64,000 nt of DNA from Cololabis saira. Taxonomy: Eukaryota; Chordata; Actinopteri; Beloniformes; Belonidae. The stretch's first letter is position 1; every line of letters begins with the position of its first letter. The translations under genes and the position numbers were made by a program. The stretch covers positions 27,841,017 through 27,905,016 of the forward strand of contig NC_084587.1 in NCBI RefSeq assembly GCF_033807715.1, read 5' to 3'. Below the pieces are notes generated by a model, which saw only the letters and a program-made list of their open reading frames with translations, made no database searches and was not told where the DNA came from. Positions 45,348 to 57,200 of the stretch are shown one piece after another.

Positions 45348-46450
45348 TATGGAGCTAAATCAGGGCCAAAAGTTTTGCTAATTTGAAAATAAAATTTGAA
45401 CCTGAAATTTTTTTTTTACAGTTTCAGTTTTATTTTTTTCAGTATCAGATCTTTTTTTCAGTTTCAAATCTTTTTATTTCAGTTCCAAATCTTTTTTTCA
45501 GTTACAAATCTTTTTTTTTTCAGTTTCACGTCTTTTTTTTCAGTTTCACATCTTTTTTTTTCAGTTTCACTTCTTTTTTTTTCAGTTACAAATTTTTTTT
45601 TCAGGTTCAGACTTTTGGCCCCGATCTGGCGTGGGGGGCGTGGCATCAACTGAGAGGGGCGTGGCATCATGATTGACAGCAGAACAGAGAAGGCGGGGGA
45701 CGTTCTTCAGTCACGTTGCCTTCAGGAAACGTAGCTTGCAGAAGTTATCAGTAGAAGTATGATTCAACACTGTATATACACCATATTCACGTGATTGGCA
45801 GTGGAAAAAACTGATATTAGTGACACATTTCTGTTTGAAAGGCTGTTTTAGACCGTACTTGGCACCAATCGCAGTATAAAAGCAATAAACTATGCCAGAC
45901 TGTACAGTTCAACAGCCACACTTTAAAGTTTGACATTTCACACTTCCACATACTACCAAGTACGGTCTAAAACAGCTTTTTAAACAGAAATGTGTCACTA
46001 ATATCAGTTTTTTCCACTGCCAATCACGTGAATATGGTGTATATACAGTGTTGAATCATACTTCTATTGATAACTTCTGCAACCTACGTTTCCTGAAGGC
46101 AACGTGACTGAAGAACGTCCCCCGCCTTCTCTGTTCTGCTGTCACTCATGATGCCACGCCCCCCTCAGTTGATGCCACGCCCCCCACGCCAGATCCGGGC
46201 CAAAAGTCTGAACCTGAAAAAAAAATTTGTAACTGAAAAAAAAAGAAGTGAAACTGAAAAAAAAAGATGTGAAACTGAAAAAAAAAAGATTTGTAACTGA
46301 AAAAAAGATTTGAAACTGAAATAAAAAGATTTGAAACTGAAAAAAAGATCTGATACTGAAAAAAATAAAACTGAAACTGTAAAAAAAAAATTTCAGGTTC
46401 AAATTTTATTTTCAAATTAGCAAAACTTTTGGCCCTGATTTGGCTCCATA
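45348..46450. mobile_element. 1.1-kb foldback element: ~500-bp inverted arms, 93-bp loop, 6-bp TSD
   Basis: The left arm 45348-45862 and right arm 45956-46450 are nearly exact complements, from tatggagc...aaatcagggcc at the outer ends to ccgtacttgg at the inner ends. The flanks gaagat (45342-45347 and 46451-46456) are direct repeats, so it looks inserted as a unit. Each arm has a pyrimidine/purine tract of repeating 'tcagtttcacatcttttttt' type. The poly-FFS frames on both strands are artefacts. Confidence 0.85.
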
Positions 46451-46456
46451 GAAGAT

Positions 46457-47404
46457 ATGCTTTCTTTACTGAAGTTCTTAACACTAGGTAAGGATAATAG
46501 GCTACAATCATTGACAATACTGCAGTAAAAGTAAACGAAGAAACAAGAAAAGACACTTCAAGTGTTAAAAGTAATCACATTTTTTGTCGTTGTTGGAGTA
46601 AGACAGTTTGACAGTTGTAACCAGGTAATTTATGAATAGTCTGTCATTTGAATTTTCTTTGTCAATGCAGTAGGTGCAACATGTGCTTGTCCCATCTACA
46701 CAGCTGGTCTGATCCTGCGACTGAAATTAGTCCTGTGTGAATATGCAAAGGGGAATGGTGTTATAGTGTGCAACGATAGCTGCAAACACAGTACCACATA
46801 CAGGATGGAAATAGGCCTTCTGACATCCACGTTATGGCTTATTGTCAGAACACCTACTAATTGACAAGTAATCTAAAGATACAACAAGAGAGAAAAATGA
46901 ATTCCAGGTTTTGAACCACAATGGTTGGAGAGAAGGAGACTGGCTGCGCTGGTCTCTTTACAAACCTTTTCACTCATCTTATGCAGAAAACTGTCAGCGT
47001 TCATAACAACTTGGAGCAGCCTCCATGTGCGGAAGCTGGACATTTTCTTCCTCCCACAGATCTTGTAGCATCTCAAACATCAGCAGGGACAGGAGAAACT
47101 GAGGCAAGTGATACCATGTGTGCCCCATGGAAATAACCTATAACTAAGACTATTACATGCTTATAAAGCAATCCCATACTGTTTTATAGACATGTATGCC
47201 CCACAGCTTAAATCTTAAAGATATTATTACCAGAATAATGGCAGCATCTACCCACTGGATGTCAGTATCTCGAATCAAACCATTTCCTACAACAGTCTAC
47301 TGATTGATTGATGGTTTTAGAAACAAAATATCCAGGAAAAGCAAAGTTCATGCAGAGGGAATGTAGTTTAAAGAGCGTCTGGAGGTAGAAATGTGTCTCT
47401 GTTT
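46457..47404. other. Intergenic, nothing recognised
   Basis: No gene supported between the foldback element and the L2-like fragment. Confidence 0.5.
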
Positions 47405-48330
47405 ATTACTGGGTGGTTCTAAAAAAATATCTAAAAACCCTCCAGCTTATCCCAAAAGATGCAGCCAGGGTTCTGACGAGAACTAGAAGGAGACATCATA
47501 TTTCTCCAGTTTTAGTGTCTCTTCATTGGCTACTTATAAAATTCAAAATAGAATTAAAGGTTCTTCTCCTCACGTATAAGGCTATTAATGACCAAGATGA
47601 ATCATATCTCCAACAGCTCATGGTTTCATATTTTCCAAGCAGAGCACTTTGCTTTCAGAAGGCAGGTGTACTTGCGGTTCCTAGAGTTTCTAAAAGTACA
47701 ATGGGAGGTAGACCCTTCAGTTATCAGGTTCCTCTCCTCTGGAACCAGCCACCCGTTAGTGTTCTGGAAGCAGACACCATCTCTACTTTTTAAGATTAAG
47801 TTTAAAACCTTCCTTTTTGGTAAAGCTTATAGTTAAGGATGGTTCAGGTGCCCTGAAACAGCCCTTAGTTACGGTGCTACAGGCCTAGACTGCTGCAGGA
47901 CGTCCTGTGATGGACCTCTCCCCAATCTGTTCTCTTCTACTCCAACTCTATTAATTGCATCATTGTTGTTGTTGTGAACTTGTGTTACTTTCCCCAGTTG
48001 TTCCTGATCTGTTGTTGCTGTTCTCTCCTCTTTCCTGTCCTCTAAACCCCCAACCGGTCGAGGCAGATGACCGCCCTTCCTGGGGCTGATTCTGCCAGAG
48101 TTTTCTTCCTGTTAAAAATTACTTTTTCCTTTTCCACAGTCGCCTGGTGCTTGCTCAGGTTGGGGTTTTTGATGTAATCAGTAGCTTTCCTTATCAAAGC
48201 AATATTGTTATTTCATTGACTTTGGATTATTTGAACTAATTGGGAATGAGTTGAACTGTATTGTTAGAGTGCCTTGAGATGGCATTTGTCATGATTTGGC
48301 ATGATATAAATTAAACTGAATTGAAAGGAG
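47405..48330 (+). mobile_element. 3' end of an L2-like (Maui-type) LINE
   Basis: The frame starting near 47413 reads DAARVLTRTRRRHHISPVLV, SLHWLLIKFKIELKVLLLTY, AINDQDESYLQQLM and GGRPFSYQVPLLWNQPPVSV, the C-terminus typical of L2-group LINE proteins. The 3' UTR follows, with ttcttcctgttaaaaattac, gccttgagatggcatttgtc and a final aaactgaattgaaa tail. It is 5'-truncated. Confidence 0.8.
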
Positions 48331-50159
48331 ATAAGCTGGTGTGTCTTTTTGGATGGTGTTAGAGCCCAGAGAATACTGATTATGTTGGTGCTACCACACC
48401 AAGCTAGGAGCTAAATATGCTAACCTTAACTATCAATAAAACCAACAAAAAGTACAAGAATTAAAAAGCAGTTCTAAGAAGGTCTTTTATTTATGTATTT
48501 ATTTTTACTCAGATATGCTTAACATATAAAAACAGGTCTACTGTGATCAGAAACATGCTCTTAAGAAACATAAGTTTGTCAAGAAATAACCAGGAACACA
48601 GCTAGTTGAGGAAAGTCTCAGATAAGTGGCTTTTTTAATAATTCTTGCCAAAAACACTGATGCAGTTGACATGTAATAGTGGCCTGAAGGCAGATTTCTC
48701 TGATGTACATATAGTTGATTAATTTAAATATCTTGCAGCTGCAAAACTGGTCCTTTGACCAGGGAGAAATGGAGTCTGACATCCCTGGAGTATCCAATGG
48801 CAAGAGGAAATAGGGACTGGTGGCTGACTGTGGATGCAGGGACCATCTTCAGAGTGCAGAACATCGTCAGGCTTTGTGAAAGCACACACCAGGGAGGTGA
48901 TATTGCACCGTCATGGGTTCAATGTGAATGCACAGCTGGAGGGTGAATGAGGAATGTAGAAGGGATCTCTAGTCTAGTGTATCTCTGCACCACAACGTCT
49001 GTGCCAAGTGTTGTCTGCATTGTTTTTTTTCTATGCACTTAATGCCAAGCAAGAAGTGGGTCCCTCTGTACCATTGAAAGTAATTTGATAAACTCTTTCC
49101 AAGAAAAGAGTGAAGTTGTAATGAAAATATTTGAGCAACACAGAGAATCAGGTTGGTCTCAGAGACACGAGTGGCTTTGATTATGTTTATTCAGTGTTAT
49201 GAAATATTGAGCCCTTTCACCTTTATAAATGTCAGAAAATAAAAATCGTAATCCTGCTTTTATATTGAACTATATTTTTGATATTTCTGAGTGTGGAAAA
49301 CTTATGACACACTGGTAATTAGCTTCATGTCTGTCTTTTCTAGCTACTAGTACGAGCCAGTGTGTCATGTAATTCGTGTCTTGTTACGAGGTAATCAACT
49401 TTATTTTAAAAGGGTAAAAGTTGTAAGTTTTCACAAACTTTCAAACAGCCAGAAATGCAATTTGGACATACCTTATATCCAGCGTAAAACTTGATTAGGT
49501 TCCGTTGCACGACAGTGACACCATGTGTTGGGGGAAAATGTTTAAAATGAAAAACAACAAAACAAACAAATAAACAAACAAACCTGAAGTAAGGTTTCAA
49601 AAATCAATCTTCTGCTTCAGTGATGGAGCTTATGTCACACCTGTAGTTTATGTATTATCTATAACAGATCCATACTTCCAGCATATTGCCAGTCACATTT
49701 CAAACATCTGTTAGCGGGATTGTCACAAACGGTGTTGCAGGACGTGATGGCTTTAAACACAAAACTCTGCATACTATCATAAAATCCAAGCCATCCATCC
49801 TTTTTTTTGCATCACCAACAGTTTGATATTTGAGGTTTTGGAAGACATTTCTTTGACTATGTCTCATAACCATCATAAGTGTTTTAGATCATTGATGCAG
49901 AGTTTTTACCCATATTTACCAAACACTTTCCCTGTTCCAGAATTACATATTACAGAGTTCAAAACACTAAATTATAATAAATACACTCAAGGAAAGCTTG
50001 TACACATAATTTTTAGAAATATGACACAGAAAAGAAGATTACTGAACAGTCAAATATACTCAAAGTAACCTGAATCAGGTGAGACGATGTGAGTAGGCAC
50101 TGCTAATTCTGACTCGAGGTGTTTTTGATAAACATCCTCTACTTCTCGTCAGAGTACTG
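48331..50159. other. Intergenic / MFAP4-like 3' flank
   Basis: No gene recognised. A possible - strand polyadenylation hexamer is at 49400-49405. Confidence 0.4.
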
Positions 50160-51219
50160 TTAGCATGAACAGTTGGACACTGACCTAATCTTCATGGCAA
50201 TAGTTTTGAGAGAGTAATTCCATCCCTTCCACGCGTGCCAAATCACATGGACATTTTCAAAACTGCTCATGGCACCATGAGGGGCATACATGCCAGTTGG
50301 ATTAGTCATGTGGCAGGCATTGTACCAGAAACCCCCCAGGTACGACTGTGCACAGTTACTCTTCCAGTTGTCCTGGTCTTTGTCAAAGGTGGTAAACTTC
50401 ATGGAGTTGTGATTTGACAAACTGTCCCCTAATGGAGAAGGCAGAAGAAAACAATGTAACTGATAAATGTAAATGTAAATGCTTTCTGCTCACATACAGC
50501 TGAAGCACCATCACCATAAGTCTGCTGGAGAATTTGAATTACTTTATATATGTTTGATACGATGGTGAATGTGCAGTTAGATGCCAACTATGCTCAGGCT
50601 GGGCAGGCTTGTAAAAACAGATGATTGGCTTAAAGGTGCCATATATGTAATAATCACACTTTCAACTATTTCAAAGTCAACCAAATGAATGGAAGTATGT
50701 CAAAATACAACAAAATGTGCCATGTTAAACAGATATATCTACTATGTTGACAAAAGAGCCACTCAAAACGTTGTGCTGACAAGTGCAGATATGGGTCAAG
50801 CGATGTCATGCTTTTTCGACTAAATGTAATACAAATCTTTGTAGAGTTAAGTGTTTATACATTGTTGAAGAGAAGGAAGTTGTGCTGGTTTAGAGCATAT
50901 TCTGTTCCCATGTCAGTCATGCTGAGTGTACCCTAACCCCTAAACCTAACCACCTGGAAAGACCATTTAGTCAGCTTTCAGACAGCACAATTTGCACACC
51001 ACCAAACTCTGGTTGGGGGCAAATCAGCTGCAAATAGATGCATCAACAGATCAACTTTCTTGTGATGTGCTGCCCCCATTAGGTCTGGAGTGTTCACACC
51101 TTCTTATCTCGCCTCTAGGAGGAATAAGCATCTTTGTGAACTTTTAAAAACTTTTAGCATATGAGTAAGCATTGTTCTTTTAATCTTTTTTTATTCCCAC
51201 AAGTGGCTCGTCTTGGTTA

Positions 51220-51296
<77 letters not shown>

Positions 51297-54200
51297 TAGA
51301 AAATTTCTGGAAATTTTGATATGGGCATGCCCTACCGCCCATTCGAGCCCTCTCGCTGCTCTGGTTTGGGGCTGCAGTGTTTGTGTTCGGGGCGTTTTTA
51401 TGTCAGTTTGAGGTGTTTACGGTTGTATTTCATTCATTCCTGTGCTCCCAATAGCTATTAATGGGGCGCGCTTTTTGCCGTCTAGCGTCCCCACGGTAAC
51501 GCTTTTGACTGAGAAAAGCAATGGCCATCGAGGCACGATGGAGACGCATCCAACGATGTATGCCATCTATGGGTGCACGTTCCGGTTCAGGCTACGTTAA
51601 CGGATAGGTTTTTTTTCCACCATGGTTTTAAAAAACCCATCCGAATGAATGGGGCCATTTGGCATGGATTTTACATTAAACTTTCCTTAAATCACAGCTT
51701 CATGAAATTTTAATACGTTGAAGGTCACAGCGTGCCGAGTCAGGGAACATTTGTATGATGTCTCTACGATAATCTGTTGCCTAGCAACAAGCGTCCAAAG
51801 TCAAACGGAAATTAAAAAAAAAATGAAAGGTCAATATCACAAAAACTTAAAAAAATGGCATAATGAGGTTCTAGGCTCCGTTAGTGCCAATCGGGCCGAG
51901 TGTTTGAAAGTTTGAACTATGTCTCTACGATAAAGTCCGGCCGAGCAATAAGCGTCTGAATTTTCGCCTTTTTTTTGGCTTTTTGGCATCTAGCGTTGCC
52001 ACGGTAGCACTTTTGACTGAAAAAAGTAATGCCCATCGAGGCACGATGGAGACGCATCCAACGATATATGCCATGCATGGGTGCACATTGCGGTCCGAGC
52101 AGTATTAACAGATTGTTTATTCACATGCTCTCCCATACAAATGCATAGGTTTTTGTTGCCATGGTAACAAGCCCCATAGGATAGAATGGGACAATTTGGC
52201 TTTAATATCTCAAAAGCTGTAAACGACAGCGTAATGAGACCTCAGTATGTTGTAGTCCACATCAACCTGAGTCTTTTAACGTTTGAACAAAGTCTCTGCG
52301 ATACCGCGTTGCCGCGCAACAAGCATCCGAAGTTCCGTTAGCATCAAAATGAACAATGTGGAATATCTCAAAAACCGTAATAGCAAGCATGACGAGACTA
52401 AAATATGTTGCAGTACAAAGCGTCCCGGGTTTGTCAATGTTGTAATGATGTCTGTACGATAAACCGTTGCCTAGCAACAAGCGTCCAAAATAAAATAGAT
52501 TTTTTTTTTAAATTGAAAGTTAAATATCGCAAAAACCATAATAAGTAGCATGATGAAGTTTTATGGTCCTTTAGTGACTATCGGGCCGAGTGTTTGAAAG
52601 TTTGAACGATGTCTCTACGATAAAGTTCGGCCGAGCAATAAGCGTGGGAATTTTCGCCTTTTTTTTTGCTTTTTGGCAACTAGCGTTGCCACGGTAACCC
52701 CTATTACGGAGAAAAGTAATGCCCATCGAATCACGATGGAGACGCATCCAACGATGTATGCCATGCATGGGTGCACGTTGCGGTTCGGGCCGTATTAACG
52801 GACGAAAAAAAGTGCGGAATAAGAATAATAATAACTAGAAAATTTCTGGAAATTTTGATATGGGCATGCCCTACCGCCCATTCGTCCCCTCTCGCTGCTT
52901 TGGTTTGGGGCTGTAGTGGTTGTGTTCGGGGTGGTTCTATGTCAGTTTGAGGTGTTTATGGTTGTATTGCATTCATTCCTGTGCTGCCTATAGTAATTAA
53001 TGGGGTGCGCTTTCTGGCGTCCAGCGTCCCCACGGCAACGCTTTTGACTGAGAAAAGTAATGCCCATCGAGGCACGATGGAGAAGCATCTAACGATGTAT
53101 GCCATGCATGGGTGCACGTTCCGGTTCAGACTATGTTAACGGATAGGGGGTTTTTTTTCACCGTGGTAAAAAACCCCATCCGAATGAATGGGGCCACTTG
53201 GCATGGATTTTGACAAAAAATTTCCTTAAATGCCAGCTTCATGAAATTTGAATATGTTGAAGTCCACAGCATGCCGAGTTAGGGAACATTTGTACGATGT
53301 CTCTACGATAACCTGTTGCCTAGCAACAAGCGTCCAAAGTAAAACGGAAATTAAAAAAAAACCTGAAAGGTAAATATCGCAAAAACTGTAATACTAGGCA
53401 TAATGAGCTTGTACGTACCGTTAGGGACAATCGGGCCGAGTGATTGAAAGTTTGAACGATGTCTCTACGACAAAGTTCGGCCGAGCAATAAGCGTCCGAA
53501 TTTTCGCCTTTTTTTTTTGCTTTTTGGCGTCTAGCGTTGCCACGGTAACACTTTTTACTGAGAAAAGTAATGCCCATCGAGGAACGATGGAGACGCATCC
53601 AACGATGTATGCCATGTATGGGTGCATGTTCCGGTTCAGGCTATGTTAACGGATAGGTTTTTTTTTCACCATGGTTAAAAACTCCATCCGAATGAATGGG
53701 GCCATTTGGCCTGGATTTTGACATAAAATTTCCTTAAATCCCAGCTTCATGAAATTTGAGTATGTTGAAGTCCACAGCGTGCCGAGTCGGGAAACATTTG
53801 TACGATGTCTCTACAATAACCTGTTGCCTAGCAACAAGCTTCCAAAGTCAAACGGAAAAAAAATAAATAAATAAAGGTCAATATCACAAAAACTGTAATA
53901 CTTGGCATAATAAGGTTGTACGGTCGGTTAGGGACAATCGGACCGAGTGTTTGAAAGTTTGAACGATGTCTCTACGATAAAGTTCGGCCGAGCAATAAGC
54001 GTGGGAATTTTCGCCTTTTTTTTTGCTTTTTGGCAACTAGCGTTGCCACGGTAACCCCTATTACGGAGAAAAGTAATGCCCATCGAGGCATGATGGAGAC
54101 GCATCCAACGATGTATGCCATGCATGGGTGCACGTTCCGGTTCGGGCCGCATTAACGGACGAAAAAAAGTGCGGAATAAGAATAATAATAAGAAAAGGGA

Positions 54201-57200
54201 AACCTTTTCTAGATACTAATATATCGCCTTCATTTTCATGTTTTTCCTCGTTTTTCCGGCCGTGTTTTATTTTTTGGGGATTTTCTTTTTCCACATCCGA
54301 GCGGGGTCATGCTGTACACCCGCTGGTGCGCAGTGGGACTTTTGCAACTTTAGCTTGTTAGCAAAATGCTAGCAACATTGCCCTTTCGGCCATTCTGGAC
54401 GATTGCAATATGGTCATGCCATTACTTGGCATGCCCATAACTAGAAAATTTCCGGAAATTTTGATATGGGCATGCCCTACCGCCCATTCGTCCCCTCTCG
54501 CCGCTTTGGTTTGGGGCTGTAGTGGTTGTGTTTAGGGTGGTTCTATGTCAGTTTGAGGTGTTTTTACGCTTGTATTTCATTCATTCCTGTGCTCCCAATA
54601 GTTATTAATGGGGCGCGCTTTTTGGCATCTAGCCTTGCCACGGTAACGCTTTTGACTGAGAATAGTAATGCCCATCGAGGCAAGATGGAGACGCATCTAA
54701 CGATGTATGCCATGCATGGGTGCATGTTCCGGTTCAGGCTACGTTAACGAATAGGTTTTTTTTTTTCACCATGGTACAAAACTCCATCCGAATGAATGGG
54801 GCCATTTGGCCTGGATTTTGACATAAAATTTCCTTAAATCCCAGCTTCATGAAATTTGAGTATGTTGAAGTCCACAGCGTGCCGAGTCAGGGGACATTTG
54901 TACGATGTCTCTACGATAACCTGTTGCCTAGCAACAAGCGTCCAAATTCAAACAGAAATTAAAAAAAAAAATGAAAGGCCAATATCGCAAAAACTGTAAT
55001 AATTAGCATAATGAGGTTGTAGGGTCCGTTAGTGCCAATCGGGCCGAGTGTTTGAAAGTTTCAACAATGTCTCCACGATAAAGTTCGGCCGAGCAATAAA
55101 CGTCCGAATTTTCGCCTTTTTTTTTGCTTTTTGGCGTCTAGCGTTGCCACGGTAACACTTTTTACTGAGAAAAGTAATGCCCATCGAGGAACGATGGAGA
55201 CGCATCCAACGATGTATGCCATGCATGGGTGCATGTTCCGGTTCAGGCTATGTTAACGGATAGGTTTTTTTTTCACCATGGTAAAAAACTCCATCCGAAT
55301 GAATGGGGCCATTTGGCCTGGATTTTGACATAAAATTTCCTTAAATCCCAGCTTCATGAAATTTGAGTATGTTGAAGTCCACAGCGTGCCGAGTCGGGAA
55401 ACATTTGTACGATGTCTCTACGATAACCTGTTGCCTAGCAACAAGCGTCCAAAGTCAAACGGAAAAAAAAAAAAAAAATGAAAGGTCAATATCACAAAAA
55501 CTGTAATACTTGGCATAATAAGGTTGTACGGTCGGTTAGGGACAATCGGACCGAGTGTTTGAAAGTTTGAACGGTTTCTCTACGATAAAGTTCGGCCGAG
55601 CAATAAGCGCGGGAATTTTCGCCTTTTTTTTTGCTTTTTGGCAACTAGCGTTGCCACGGTAACCCCTATTACGGAGAAAAGTAATGCCCATCGAGGCATG
55701 ATGGAGACGCATCCAACGATGTATGCCATGCATGGGTGCACGTTCCGGTTCGGGCCGCATTAACGGACGAAAAAAAGTGCGGAATAATAAGAAAAGGGAA
55801 ACTTTTCTAGATACTAATATATCGCCTTCATTTTCATGTTTTTCCTCATTTTTCCGGCCGTGTTTTATTTTTTGGGGATTTTTTTTTTCCACATCAGAGC
55901 GGGGTCATGCTGTACACCCGCTGGTGTGACAAGGGACTTTTACTACTTTAGCTTGTTAGCAAAATGCTAGCAACATTGCCTTTTGGGCCATTCTGGACGA
56001 TTGCAATATGGTCATGCCATTACTTGGCATGCCCATAATAACTAGAAAATTTCTGGAAATTTTGATATGGGCATGCCCTACTGCCCATTCGTCCCCTCTC
56101 GCCGCTTTGGTTTAGGGCTGTAGTGGTTGTGTTCGGGGCGGTTCTATGTCAGTTTGAGGTGTTTACGGTTGTATTGCATTCATTCCTGTGCTCCCAATAG
56201 CTATTAATGGGGCGCGCTTTTTGCCGTCTAGCGTCCCCACTGTAACGCTTTTGACTGAGAAAAGTAATGCCGATCGAGGCACGATGGAGAAGCATCTAAC
56301 GGTGTATGCCGTGCATGGGTGCACGTTCCGGTTCAGACTACGTTAACGGATAGGGTTTTTTTCCATCATGGTAAAAAAAAAACATCCGAATGAATGGGGC
56401 CATTTGGCATGGATTTTACATTAAAGCTTCCTTAAATCACAGCTTCATGAAATTGGAATATGTTGAAGATCACAGCTTGCCGAGTCGGGGAACATTTGTA
56501 TCATGTCTCTACGATAATCTGTTGCCTAGCAACAAGCATCCAAAGTCAAACGGAAATTAAAAAAAAAAAAGAAAGGTCAATATCGCAAAAACTTTAAAAG
56601 TTGGCATAATGAGGTTCTTGGGTCCGTTAGTGCCAATCAGGCCGAGTGTTTGAAAGTTTGAACGATGTCTCTACGATAAAGTCCGGCCGAGCAATAAGCG
56701 TCTGAATTTTCGCCTTTTTTTTTGCTTTTTGGCATCTAGCGTTGCCACGGTAACACTTTTGACTGAGAAAAGTAATGCCCATTGAGGCACGATGGAGACG
56801 CATCCAACGATGTATGCCATGTATGGGTGCATGTTCCGGTTCAGGCTATGTTAGCGGATAGGTTTTTTTTTCACCATGGCAAAAAACTCCATCCGAATGA
56901 ATGGGGCCATGTGGCCTGGATTTTGACATAAAATGTCCTTAAATCCCAGCTTCATGAAATTTGAGTATGTTGAAGTCCACAGCGTGCCGAGTCGGGAAAC
57001 ATTTGTATGATGTCTCTACGATAACCTGTTGCCTAGCAACAAGCGTCCAAAGTCAAACGGAAAAAAAAAAAAAAATGAAAGGTCAATATCACAAAAACTG
57101 TAATACTTGGCATAATAAGGTTGTACGGTCGGTTAGGGACAATCGGGCTGAGTGTTTGAAAGTTTGAACGATGTCTCTACGATAAAGTTCGGCCGAGCAA

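Noticed and set aside
45383..46556. Phe/Ser-rich frames that look membrane-like
   Set aside because: They translate the T-rich arms of the foldback element and appear symmetrically on both strands.
48755..48946. 63-codon frame between the L2 fragment and the MFAP4-like gene
   Set aside because: No splice-site context, domain or neighbouring exon supports it.
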